This document shows, piece after piece, positions 18,045 through 26,950 of a stretch of DNA of 64,000 nt. The notes beneath the pieces were generated by a model. That model was not told the DNA's origin. It did not search any database and saw only the letters and a program-made list of their open reading frames with translations. Origin of the DNA: Bernardetia sp. MNP-M8 (GTDB lineage: Bacteria; Bacteroidota; Bacteroidia; Cytophagales; Bernardetiaceae). The DNA lies in the NCBI RefSeq assembly GCF_037126285.1, contig NZ_CP147012.1, forward strand, positions 3,990,676 to 4,054,675, given 5' to 3'. The position numbers and the translations under genes were made by a program. Position 1 is the first letter of the stretch; each line of letters begins with the position of its first letter.

Positions 18045-19049
18045 CTAAAAGGTTACTTTTTTCTTAGCCTCCTGTTTGAAAAGTGATTTATCTATTGGAA
18101 CAACTCCTAAGGATTCACAAACCAATCCACCACCCAAATTAGCTAATTCGGCTACTGTTTTTAGAGGTAGTTTTAGAGCCATGCAAAGTCCTGCAATGCT
18201 TACCACAGTATCACCAGCACCCGAAACATCAGAAATTTCTCGTTTGTGGGCAGCAATTTTATGATTTTCAGATGAGTTGGCAATATAAACACCATATTCA
18301 GAAAGTGTAATCAAAACTGATTTGAGTTGCATTTTTTGTGCAAGTTCTTGAACAGCAAGAGCTATTTCACTTTTACTTAAATTATTTAAATCGGTGTTTT
18401 TTACATTAATGTCCTTTCCTAAACCTTCTTGAAGTTCTTTCAAATTGGGCTTAAAAAGTGTAGCATTTTTATAGTGCCAAAAGTTACGTTTTTTAGGGTC
18501 AATGACAGTAGGAATATCTTTTTGATTGGCAAAATCAATTAGTTCTGAAATTACTCTTTCAGTCAGGACACCTTTATCATAATCTTCAAAAATGATAACA
18601 TCAGCTTCAAGAGCCAATTCTTTTACTTTATTGATTAACTCTTCGCTTTCATTTTCTGAAATAGGATTTGTAGTTTCTGAATCAATACGAAGAAGATGCT
18701 GTGAACCTGCCAAAATACGATGTTTAATAGTAGTCGGACGGGCTTGACTGTGAATAATGCCACGAACATCAATGTTTTGCTGCTCAAACATTTCAATGAG
18801 ATTTTCGCTTTCTTTATCATTACCCACAACTGAACACATAATCGTTTTTGCTCCTAAAGATTTGAGATTCAAAGCTACATTTGCAGCTCCTCCAAGTCTA
18901 CTTTCTCTATCTTTCAAACTAACAACAGGAACAGGGGCTTCTGGCGAAATGCGTTCTACTTTTCCCCATAAATAGGAATCTATCATTACATCTCCAATAA
19001 CGAGAGCTGTAAGGGTATTAAAATTTTCAAAAATGGAATCCAATGACAT
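18045..19049 (-). CDS. rfaE1: D-glycero-beta-D-manno-heptose-7-phosphate kinase (PfkB family)
   Basis: The enzyme phosphorylates heptose-7-phosphate at C1 on the way to ADP-heptose for lipopolysaccharide core. The 334-residue length and the opening (ALVIGDVMIDSYLWGKVERI, SPEAPVPV) match the kinase domain of HldE/RfaE. The glycine-rich substrate motif LGGAANVALNLKSLGA lies at about residues 52-67, and the PfkB catalytic motif DVSGAGDTVVS near 270. The nucleotidyltransferase domain found in bifunctional HldE is absent, so a separate adenylyltransferase is expected elsewhere. It probably forms a short transcript with the PrcB-like gene. Confidence 0.93.
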   Translation of the reverse strand: MSLDSIFENFNTLTALVIGDVMIDSYLWGKVERISPEAPVPVVSLKDRESRLGGAANVALNLKSLGAKTIMCSVVGNDKESENLIEMFEQQNIDVRGIIHSQARPTTIKHRILAGSQHLLRIDSETTNPISENESEELINKVKELALEADVIIFEDYDKGVLTERVISELIDFANQKDIPTVIDPKKRNFWHYKNATLFKPNLKELQEGLGKDINVKNTDLNNLSKSEIALAVQELAQKMQLKSVLITLSEYGVYIANSSENHKIAAHKREISDVSGAGDTVVSIAGLCMALKLPLKTVAELANLGGGLVCESLGVVPIDKSLFKQEAKKKVTF

Positions 19050-19301
19050 GTGGCAATAAATAATTAAGTTTCCTTATTGTTTTTATATTTGTTTGATGTT
19101 TTTGTTTTTAATCAAACTGATTTGGCAAAGGTCGTAATTATTCAAGTAAATTAATAAAGAATTAGTTAGATAAAAATTATAAATTTGTATTTCCTTTCAA
19201 TTTTGTAACTGTTTTTTACAGCTAAGTTTTTAAGAATTCCTAAAAAAACGTATATTTAAATACAGCTTAACTTACTCACTCATATCTATTATCTTATTGA
19301 T

Positions 19302-21089
19302 TTGCCAGATTCTTCCATTCATATTGATTATTTTGAGGCATTAGCCAAACTTACTCGTAGCCAAAAAGCTGAACTAAAAGACTTTTCGGAAGCTGTAGAG
19401 GAAGTAATTCAGACTGCTATTAATATATTAAAAGTAGCTAGTATAAATCTGTGGCTAGTAGATAAGGAACAAAATAAAATAAAATGTGTAGCTCATTCGC
19501 AACAGGACAAGACGATAGCTTCGAATAACAATTTGGACAATGAAATAATGCCTATGTACTTTCAAACTATGAAAGAAGGCGAGTTAATTGTTTCAGACGA
19601 TGTTTATAAAGATGGTCGCTTAAATGAACTAAGAGAAGTCTATTTTCAGCCTAATTCGATTACCTCAATTATTGATATGCCTATTTATATTGAAGGCGAA
19701 TTAAAAGCGATTCTGTGTGGTAACCATACTGGAAAACCACGTAAATGGCAGATTAGAGAACAACAATTCATGTTAGCTATTGGAAATATCATTGCCCTGC
19801 TTTTAGAAATTTGGGAACACAAGCAAACTGAACAGCGTCTTATTCATAATGATAATCTACTCAGAGGAATCAACTCTTGTATCTTTCAACTTTTTACAAA
19901 CCCTGATTTTGAAGATGGACTAGATACTACAGTTTCGACAATTGGAAAGGCGACAAAGACAGATAGAGTGTTTATTTTTCAAAATTTTTTAAATGATAAT
20001 AAAGAACAATGTTGTAAAATTATTCATGAGTGGACAAGCCAACCTCAATATAAACAGATTCATAAAAGTGAATGGAAAAATGTGAACTATAGAATAACAG
20101 GTTTAGAGCGTTGGAAAAATCAACTAGAAGAAGGAAAAGGAATTAAAAATATAGCTGACAAACTTACTCCTTTAGATGAATATTTTTTGTGGAGCAAGCA
20201 TGCAAAATCTACACTTATTGTTCCTATTTTTATCAATGAAAAAGAATTTTGGGGTTTTATAGGACTAGAAGACTGTTCTGGAAAGCATATTTGGACACTT
20301 ACAGAAGAGAGTTTTATTTTTAATCTCGCTATTACCATTGGAGGAATACTGACGACTCAGCACGTTGAAAACTTACTAAAAGAAAAAAATGAACAACTCA
20401 AGAAGACTAATGATGAATTAGACCAATTTGTATATAGTGTTTCTCATGACCTGCGTGCGCCTCTGACCTCTGTAATGGGACTTTTACACCTTCTCAAAAC
20501 AGATATTGCAAGTGTTGCTAACACTCAAATGTACCTTCAACTAATTTCCAAAAGTATTACACGATTAGATAATTATATTCGTGAAGTGTTGAGTATTTCA
20601 AGAAATAGTCGTACAAGAGTAGAGCGTGAAGAAATTGATTTTGAAGAAATTATAGAAGAGATAAAAGAAGATTTAGCTTATTTAGATGAATTTAAGGAGG
20701 TAAGAATAGAATTAGATATAAATCTACAAACAAAAGAAACTACTTTTAAGAATGATAAAATTCGTATTAAAGCTATTTTTGATAATCTTATCTCCAATGC
20801 AATCCGTTATCATAATCCCTATCAGGAAGATAATTTTGTGAAAATAACGATTCACATAAATGAAGAAAAAGCTGAAATAACTGTCCAAGACAATGGCTTA
20901 GGAATTAGCAAAAAACATATAGGGCATATTTTTGATATGTTTTATAGAGCCAACGACCAAAAAATGGGTTCAGGATTAGGACTTTATATTGTTAAAGAAA
21001 CAATTTTGAAACTCAAAGGTACGATGGAAATTGATTCTATACCAAATGTAGGAACTACTTTTACAATTGTTTTGCCAAATAGAAAGTGA
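19302..21089 (+). CDS. Sensor histidine kinase with two GAF domains
   Basis: This is a soluble two-component kinase of 595 residues with no membrane helix. GAF-like domains occupy about residues 15-180 and 185-350. A coiled-coil linker (LLKEKNEQLKKTNDELDQF) leads to the H-box YSVSHDLRAPLTSV. The ATPase domain shows N-box NLISNAIRYHN, G1 DNGLGIS and G2 GSGLGLYIV. The start is a TTG at 19302; there is no in-frame ATG in the preceding 40 bases. No response regulator is adjacent, so the partner is unknown. GAF ligands cannot be predicted from sequence here. The subfamily resembles phytochrome-like kinases but lacks a clear chromophore cysteine motif. Confidence 0.92.
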   Translation: MPDSSIHIDYFEALAKLTRSQKAELKDFSEAVEEVIQTAINILKVASINLWLVDKEQNKIKCVAHSQQDKTIASNNNLDNEIMPMYFQTMKEGELIVSDDVYKDGRLNELREVYFQPNSITSIIDMPIYIEGELKAILCGNHTGKPRKWQIREQQFMLAIGNIIALLLEIWEHKQTEQRLIHNDNLLRGINSCIFQLFTNPDFEDGLDTTVSTIGKATKTDRVFIFQNFLNDNKEQCCKIIHEWTSQPQYKQIHKSEWKNVNYRITGLERWKNQLEEGKGIKNIADKLTPLDEYFLWSKHAKSTLIVPIFINEKEFWGFIGLEDCSGKHIWTLTEESFIFNLAITIGGILTTQHVENLLKEKNEQLKKTNDELDQFVYSVSHDLRAPLTSVMGLLHLLKTDIASVANTQMYLQLISKSITRLDNYIREVLSISRNSRTRVEREEIDFEEIIEEIKEDLAYLDEFKEVRIELDINLQTKETTFKNDKIRIKAIFDNLISNAIRYHNPYQEDNFVKITIHINEEKAEITVQDNGLGISKKHIGHIFDMFYRANDQKMGSGLGLYIVKETILKLKGTMEIDSIPNVGTTFTIVLPNRK

Positions 21090-21106
21090 TTTTTAACTTC
21101 TAAAAT

Positions 21107-21192
21107 CTCGTTTGACGGCTGCATTTGAGCCTCAACGACGGTTGATTTTGCTTTATTTTTGAACCGTCAACGAGACTTCGTCGTCGTTGAGG
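21107..21192. repeat. Inverted-repeat element on the 3' side of the STAND NTPase gene
   Basis: CTCGTTTGACGG...CTCAACGACGGTT (21107-21143) is followed by AACCGTCAACGAG...GTCGTTGAGG (21162-21192), so the element can fold on itself. The first arm matches, in reverse complement, the element at 23851-23882 on the other side of the gene. Confidence 0.7.
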
Positions 21193-21241
21193 ATAAAAAT
21201 AGGCTTTTTTTATTCTTTTTGTAGTCTTGGGGTGTTTTTTC

Positions 21242-23824
21242 TTATTGGAGTTGGTTTAGTTTACTTTCTATGATTTGAAGATTATATTGAAATTCAGCAT
21301 AGTTTGGGAATCTATTTGTAAGCTCTAAATAAACTTCTTTAGCTCCTAAATAATTAGCTTTAGCTCTCTTAATGTCATTTTTACTTTCAAAATAAAAACC
21401 TTTTTTTATAAACGAAATAGCGAAACCATTTTTGAAATTAACATTTTCAGGAAAGTCATTATTAAGTTCTTCAATTAACATAAAATATTTATTGAAACAT
21501 ATTAGAGAGATTTGTGAATTTTTTAGTTGTTGATGTACTTCACCTAGCTTAGAGTAAGAAATAGCAAGTCCATTTTTAAAATTTACACTATTAGGAAAAT
21601 CATTATATAATTGTTTTAACAATTTATTTTGTGTTTCAAAAAATAGTAAAGAAAATTGTAAATTATCTAATTTCTGATTTATCTGACCTAACTTTTCAAA
21701 AGACACTGCAAGTCCATTTTTAAAATCTACGTTATTAGGGAAGTCATTATATAGTTGTTTAAATAAAGAAGTTTGATTATCAAAAAAGACTAATGCTTTT
21801 CTTAGATTTCCTAATTCTTGATTTACTTGTCCTAAAAATTGACATGAAATAGCAAATGCTTTTTTTAAGTTTATATCATCAGGAAAGTCCTTATACATTT
21901 GTGAAGTAAAATCATTATGTAGGCTAAAAAACACTAGTGCGAGAATTAGACTACCTAGTTCTTTATACACCTTTCCTAACATACAATATGAAATAGCTAG
22001 TCCATTTTTGAAGTAAATGTTATTAGGAAAATCATTATAAAGTTGTGCTAGTAGTTCAGTTTGTCTCTCAAAAAAATATAATGCCTTTTCTAGTTTTCCT
22101 AATTTTTCATGTATTGTTCCTACCTTAGAGTAGGAAGTTGCAAGTTCATATTTAAATTCAGAGTTATTAATATCTCTTTTTGTAAGTATAGTTGATAAAT
22201 ATTGACATTTTTCATATACTTCAAGAGCTTTAATCAATTTACCTTGTTCTGTATAAAAATCTCCAATTCTTTCATATAAAAGAGCTTTCTCATAATTATC
22301 TTCTATATAATTCATAATTGATTCAGTATACCTAATATAAAGTGAAGTATATTTATAATTTTCTTTGTGATAATTAAAATTTGTTTCTGGGTTTAGTTTA
22401 TCAACTAAACTAATCATCATCCCCTCACAATCCCCATCTAGTCTCTCCTCATTCTTATACCTAACTATCTCAGCTAAAAGCGCATGTATTTCAAAGGCTT
22501 TTTGATTACGATTTATTAATCCTCTTTCATTGAGCTGGGTAGAAAGTTCTTGCCAATGGTCTTCGGTCTCGCCTAATAGCGTTTTCCATGTTTGTTTGGT
22601 AATCGGCTGGTTTGGCAGAACGCTGTATATAGTGAGTAATTTTAGTTCTTCTTCTGTAAGATTTTCTAAAGGAAATAATTGAAGCAAATACTCAAAAATA
22701 TCTTTTATTTTTTCTTGCGTGTGTGTAGTGGTAAGATTTGTTTTTTCATCAATATTCAATCCTTTTTCGGCTAGTTTTTGATTGGTTTCTTCAAACGTCC
22801 AGTCTTTTCGTTTTATATTTTTGGCTACTAATTCTATTGCCAAAGGGTGCAGAGCCAAACGATTTACGAGGCGTTGAATTTGTGTTTTTTCTTTTTGATG
22901 TAGAGTTTCGATAGCTTTTCCATAATAGACACAAAAAATAGCGATAGCATCATTTGGAGTAGCTTGTAGCAGTTCGAAGGAATACATAAAATCAATTTTC
23001 TGACGAGAAGTAGTCAGTATTTCCCAATCTGATTGTATCAAATCTTTGAGTAAATGAGAGGTTTCAGAAGCATCATCAATGAGTAAAAGTTTTTTTCCTT
23101 CCAAATTAGAAAGCGTATTTTTTATAATCTCAAAGACTTTTTCATTGCGATTTGGTGTTTGATAGGGAATAGAATTGATTTTTTCTGCAATTTCTAAATT
23201 ATCTAAAAGTGTATAATCATTGAACGTATCATAAACAGTTGATTTTCCTTCCAAAAACAACGCAAAATCATATTCTTTATAATTTTCTAATAAAAAGGCT
23301 TTTGAAAGTGCTGATTTTCCTATTCCACCAATTCCATTAATACTGATTAGTGAAATATTTTTTTGAGTAGCAATTTTTTCTTTTAGTTCTGCTAATTCTT
23401 TTTTGCGTCCTTCAAATGCTTCGTTATAGGGTAATTTTGTAAGAAAACGCTTAATTTTCTTTTCTCCATATTGATAATAATAATTATCTCCAATATGTAT
23501 TTTATCAGCTGTAATAACATTTCCAATCACTACATTTTTTGAATTTTCAACAAAAATAGAGCTTAGTTTATCAAAATTTGTAGCGAAATGACTTTCATTT
23601 ATTAGAGAACTATGAAGGTTTTGTAAGGCTTCAAATTCTATTTCTTTATTTGGATTTTCGTTTGCAAACTCTCTAATTCGTTTTATTTGAATTTCAAGCT
23701 GTTCAATTCGCTTTTTAAGGTCAAATTTATAAGGAGCATAAAATGTAATCGCATCTTCACTACGATAAAAAGTAAGTTTTTCGACTAGCTCTTCAAGAAG
23801 TTGATTTATTTTTTCGGATTTCAT
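21242..23824 (-). CDS. STAND (NB-ARC/NACHT-like) NTPase with seven 48-residue TPR-like repeats
   Basis: The 860-residue protein has four parts. Residues 1-95 form a helical domain. Residues 96-120 contain NVITADKIHIGDNYYYQ, resembling the short HIGDN-type linker seen in many bacterial STAND proteins. The NTPase module at about 135-420 has Walker A GIGGIGKS (164-171), Walker B KKLLLIDDAS (about 250-258) and a sensor-like TTSRQ. A winged-helix region follows, then from about 535 to the end seven units of 48 residues of the type KALVFFDNQTSLFKQLYNDF. The repeats are alike even at DNA level. Such proteins act as signal-triggered oligomeric switches, and many are antiviral. No separate effector domain is evident, so output is unknown. 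Related inverted repeats flank the gene. Confidence 0.85.
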   Translation of the reverse strand: MKSEKINQLLEELVEKLTFYRSEDAITFYAPYKFDLKKRIEQLEIQIKRIREFANENPNKEIEFEALQNLHSSLINESHFATNFDKLSSIFVENSKNVVIGNVITADKIHIGDNYYYQYGEKKIKRFLTKLPYNEAFEGRKKELAELKEKIATQKNISLISINGIGGIGKSALSKAFLLENYKEYDFALFLEGKSTVYDTFNDYTLLDNLEIAEKINSIPYQTPNRNEKVFEIIKNTLSNLEGKKLLLIDDASETSHLLKDLIQSDWEILTTSRQKIDFMYSFELLQATPNDAIAIFCVYYGKAIETLHQKEKTQIQRLVNRLALHPLAIELVAKNIKRKDWTFEETNQKLAEKGLNIDEKTNLTTTHTQEKIKDIFEYLLQLFPLENLTEEELKLLTIYSVLPNQPITKQTWKTLLGETEDHWQELSTQLNERGLINRNQKAFEIHALLAEIVRYKNEERLDGDCEGMMISLVDKLNPETNFNYHKENYKYTSLYIRYTESIMNYIEDNYEKALLYERIGDFYTEQGKLIKALEVYEKCQYLSTILTKRDINNSEFKYELATSYSKVGTIHEKLGKLEKALYFFERQTELLAQLYNDFPNNIYFKNGLAISYCMLGKVYKELGSLILALVFFSLHNDFTSQMYKDFPDDINLKKAFAISCQFLGQVNQELGNLRKALVFFDNQTSLFKQLYNDFPNNVDFKNGLAVSFEKLGQINQKLDNLQFSLLFFETQNKLLKQLYNDFPNSVNFKNGLAISYSKLGEVHQQLKNSQISLICFNKYFMLIEELNNDFPENVNFKNGFAISFIKKGFYFESKNDIKRAKANYLGAKEVYLELTNRFPNYAEFQYNLQIIESKLNQLQ

Positions 23825-23850
23825 ATGGTAATGAAGTTGTAGTTTTTTGT

Positions 23851-23965
23851 AACCGTCATTGAGGCTTCGCCGTCAAACGAGGTTTTTAGTGTCAAAACAA
23901 GATACAAATAAAAATAAAAAAAGCAGAATTTAGTCCTTGTTGACGGCAACGCCTCAACGATGGTT
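23851..23965. repeat. Inverted-repeat element on the 5' side of the STAND NTPase gene
   Basis: AACCGTCATTGAGGC...GCCGTCAAACGAG (23851-23882) is close to the reverse complement of the 21107-21143 arm, and TTGACGGC...GCCTCAACGATGG follows at 23940-23963. It lies 27 bases from the NTPase start codon. The whole gap 23825-24178 otherwise holds only the lepA promoter region. Confidence 0.7.
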
Positions 23966-24006
23966 AGTAAATAAGTTGCTTTAAAACATTCCCCTTAATC
24001 AAGCTA

Positions 24007-24037
24007 TTTCAATTCTCAATCTTTATTTGTATTTTTG
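24007..24037 (+). promoter_or_regulatory. Candidate lepA promoter
   Basis: TTTC (24007-24010), a 19-base spacer, then TATTTTTG (24030-24037), which is an exact match to the Bacteroidota -7 box TAnnTTTG; the -33 box has one mismatch. It would give a leader of about 135 bases. Confidence 0.5.
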
Positions 24038-24178
24038 TTAATTAATTTAAGCTCAAAATGTAGTTATAATTGTCAGACACTTTCAAAGATTTCAGACAAT
24101 TGTAAAAAGAGAAATAAAATAATAAAAGACTTCTAGCCCAGTAATTATATAAAGGGAATAATCTATATAGAACAACGT

Positions 24179-25975
24179 ATGAAAAACATCAGAAATTTTT
24201 GCATTATTGCACACATTGACCACGGAAAAAGTACGCTTGCCGATCGTCTTCTCCAAACCACAAATACTATTACCGAACGCCAAATGCAGGCGCAAGTTTT
24301 GGATGATATGGATTTGGAACGTGAGCGTGGAATTACGATAAAAAGCCATGCTATTCAGATGAATTATATAGACCCTGAAACGAAAGAAGAATATACTTTA
24401 AACTTGATTGACACCCCCGGTCACGTAGATTTTTCTTATGAAGTTTCTCGTTCAATTGCTGCTTGTGAAGGTGCTTTACTTATTGTAGATGCAGCGCAAG
24501 GTATTGAGGCTCAGACAATTTCAAATCTTTATTTGGCTTTGGGAAATGATTTGACAATTATTCCTGTCATGAACAAAATTGACTTGCCAAGCGCACAGCC
24601 AGAAGTTGTGGCAGATGAAATAATGAATTTGATTGACTGTGAGCGTGAGGATATTATTTCTGCTTCAGCAAAAGAAGGAATCGGAATTACAGACATTTTA
24701 GATGCGATTGTAAAACGCATTCCTGCGCCAGTTGGAAATCCTGATGAAGAACTTCAAGCACTTATTTTTGATTCTGAATACAATACGTACAGAGGAATTG
24801 AGGTAATTTTTAGAGTGATGAACGGCACAATCAAAAAAGGCGATAAAGTAAAATTTATGGCGACAGGAAAAGAATATGAAGCTGATGAAATTGGTATTTT
24901 AGGATTAGAGCAAAAGCCACAAAAGGAAATAAAAGCTGGAAATGTAGGCTACCTTATTTCTGGTATCAAACAAGCCAAAGAGGTAAAAGTAGGAGATACA
25001 ATCACACATATTGCCAAGCCGTGTAAAAAAATGATTGAGGGTTTTGAAAATGTAAAACCAATGGTTTTTGCAGGAATTTACCCAGTAGATACAACAGAGT
25101 TTGAAGAGCTTCGTGCCTCTATGGAAAAACTTCAACTCAATGATTCGGCTCTTATTTGGGAACCTGAAACTTCGGCTGCCTTAGGTTTTGGTTTCCGTTG
25201 TGGATTCTTAGGAATGCTTCACATGGAAATTGTACAAGAGCGTTTGGAAAGAGAGTTCGATATGACAGTTATTATGACTGTTCCTTCTGTTCGTTTTCAA
25301 GTTACAACTAAAAAAGAAGGTGTTTTCAATGTCAGTGCACCTTCTGAAATGCCAGATCCAGGATTTTTGGAGAAAGTAGAAGAGCCATTTATTAGAGCTT
25401 CCATTATCACAAAATCGGATTATATCGGACAGGTTATTAAAATTTGTATGGATAATCGTGGAATTTTGATTAATCAATCCTACTTGACACCTGATCGTGT
25501 AGAGATGACTTTTGAGATGCCACTTGCCGAAATTGTATTTGATTTTTATGATAGATTAAAAACAGTTTCTCGTGGTTATGCTTCCTTTGATTATGAGTTG
25601 ATTGGTCTTCGTCAGTCGAATATGGTGAAGCTAGATGTAATGCTCAATGGAGAACCTGTTGATGCACTTTCTGCTATCGTACACCGAGATAAGGCATACG
25701 AGTGGGGAAAACGTCTGTGTGAAAATTTAAAAACATTACTTCCTCGTCAGCAGTTTGAAATTGCTATTCAGGCAGCTATTGGAGCAAAAGTAATTGCTAG
25801 AGAAACCATTTCAGCACTTCGTAAAAACGTAATTGCAAAATGTTATGGTGGAGATATTTCTCGTAAAAGAAAACTTTTGGATAAGCAGAAAAAAGGTAAA
25901 AAACGTATGCGTCAGATTGGTTCAGTAGAAGTTCCTCAAGAAGCATTTATGGCTGTTTTGAAAATTAATAACTAA
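24179..25975 (+). CDS. lepA: Elongation factor 4 (back-translocating GTPase)
   Basis: LepA is a ribosome-associated GTPase that acts on the 70S ribosome during initiation/biogenesis and stress. The 598-residue length is standard. G-domain motifs are [10 protein letters not shown] (residues 10-19), [12 protein letters not shown] and NKIDL. The elongation-factor-like domains 2, 3 and 5 follow. The LepA-specific C-terminal domain is recognisable by [20 protein letters not shown] near the end. The start ATG is preceded by AAC GT and no Shine-Dalgarno sequence. The gene is transcribed alone, ending at a bidirectional hairpin. Confidence 0.98.
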   Translation: MKNIRNFCIIAHIDHGKSTLADRLLQTTNTITERQMQAQVLDDMDLERERGITIKSHAIQMNYIDPETKEEYTLNLIDTPGHVDFSYEVSRSIAACEGALLIVDAAQGIEAQTISNLYLALGNDLTIIPVMNKIDLPSAQPEVVADEIMNLIDCEREDIISASAKEGIGITDILDAIVKRIPAPVGNPDEELQALIFDSEYNTYRGIEVIFRVMNGTIKKGDKVKFMATGKEYEADEIGILGLEQKPQKEIKAGNVGYLISGIKQAKEVKVGDTITHIAKPCKKMIEGFENVKPMVFAGIYPVDTTEFEELRASMEKLQLNDSALIWEPETSAALGFGFRCGFLGMLHMEIVQERLEREFDMTVIMTVPSVRFQVTTKKEGVFNVSAPSEMPDPGFLEKVEEPFIRASIITKSDYIGQVIKICMDNRGILINQSYLTPDRVEMTFEMPLAEIVFDFYDRLKTVSRGYASFDYELIGLRQSNMVKLDVMLNGEPVDALSAIVHRDKAYEWGKRLCENLKTLLPRQQFEIAIQAAIGAKVIARETISALRKNVIAKCYGGDISRKRKLLDKQKKGKKRMRQIGSVEVPQEAFMAVLKINN

Positions 25976-26033
25976 TCTTTTAGTTACCAGTAATCAGTGA
26001 AATAGTTACCAGTTTATTTCAATTTTACTAAAA

Positions 26034-26067
26034 AAAAAGCAATTTCAAAATAATGAAATTGCTTTTT
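26034..26067. terminator. Bidirectional terminator between lepA and the RING/RDD gene
   Basis: AAAAAGCAATTTCA (26034-26047) pairs perfectly with TGAAATTGCTTTTT (26054-26067) around a 6-base loop. A and T runs on the flanks allow termination of both convergent genes. Confidence 0.85.
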
Positions 26068-26072
26068 CCTAT

Positions 26073-26813
26073 TTATCTTTTCTTTACTAATCGTATTCCT
26101 AGTAATTGATCAAACCACGAATAATTTTTTTCTATATTCTGTTTGATATAAAAAAAATTTGTAATAATAACTGCTAATCCTATAAAGAATAGAGAAAACT
26201 CGCCAAATTCATTATGTAAAGCCTTTGCAATTAAAAATACAAGTGCAAAAAGACCATTCATTACCCAATAAAGTAAATTTCTACCTAATGTTTGCCCAAC
26301 TGTGGCAGGGAGGTTTGTAGTTACATCTATAAAATATATTTCCTGAGCTGCTTTTCCAATACTTGTATTTATTAAAATACTATCTCTAAAAGTAAATAAT
26401 ACAAAACCAAGTAGAAAGTAAAGATAAGGATTACTTATTGATTGACCTTTAAAACTTATTGTAACTATTGCAGCTAGAGAAATACAAAAAAGTATCAGAA
26501 CAAGTATATCAATAAAAAATGCTGAACTACGTTGGTCAGAACTTACAAAAACAAAAGGTAATTCGATAGGTTTTTGAAGTTTTAATTTTTTAGATTTTGG
26601 AAAAATAGGTAATGTTGAACGTTGGTCACAATGTTTATTTCCCATATATGCCCAAGAGTCTTTCAAAAAAGCAGATTTACAGACACTACAAAATACCACT
26701 TCATCTCCTTCTGAAAAGCTATCACCTGTAACAGGATCGTTTCTATCTTCCAATAAAAAATGTTGATGACTTTCTTCTCTAATCTGATAAGAATTAACTG
26801 ACCTAAAACGCAT
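26073..26813 (-). CDS. RING-like zinc-knuckle domain fused to an RDD-type membrane domain
   Basis: Residues 26-70 contain DPVTGD, EVVFCSVCKSAFLKDSW and GNKHCDQ, a C42-x2-C45-x15-H61-C62 zinc site. It resembles half of the prokaryotic RING domain (CxxC...HC with a conserved Trp between). From about residue 85 three or four membrane helices follow, with the R-S-S-A-F-F-I-D pattern and QTLGRNLLYW typical of RDD proteins. The same N-terminal domain begins two other membrane proteins at 59983 and 60768. RDD domains are often linked with ion exchange, but the role of the RING-like part is unknown. Zinc binding is inferred from the four ligands. Confidence 0.75.
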   Translation of the reverse strand: MRFRSVNSYQIREESHQHFLLEDRNDPVTGDSFSEGDEVVFCSVCKSAFLKDSWAYMGNKHCDQRSTLPIFPKSKKLKLQKPIELPFVFVSSDQRSSAFFIDILVLILFCISLAAIVTISFKGQSISNPYLYFLLGFVLFTFRDSILINTSIGKAAQEIYFIDVTTNLPATVGQTLGRNLLYWVMNGLFALVFLIAKALHNEFGEFSLFFIGLAVIITNFFYIKQNIEKNYSWFDQLLGIRLVKKR

Positions 26814-26950
26814 TTTGGAACAAATTGTGAAGTAATAAAGTAATGATTAATTTTTAGGGATGAATTGAAAATTTTATTGTTTCAATACATCCATTTTCTG
26901 CCAAATTACATGTTTCTGACTATCTAATAGCTATCTTTCTAATTTTTTCT

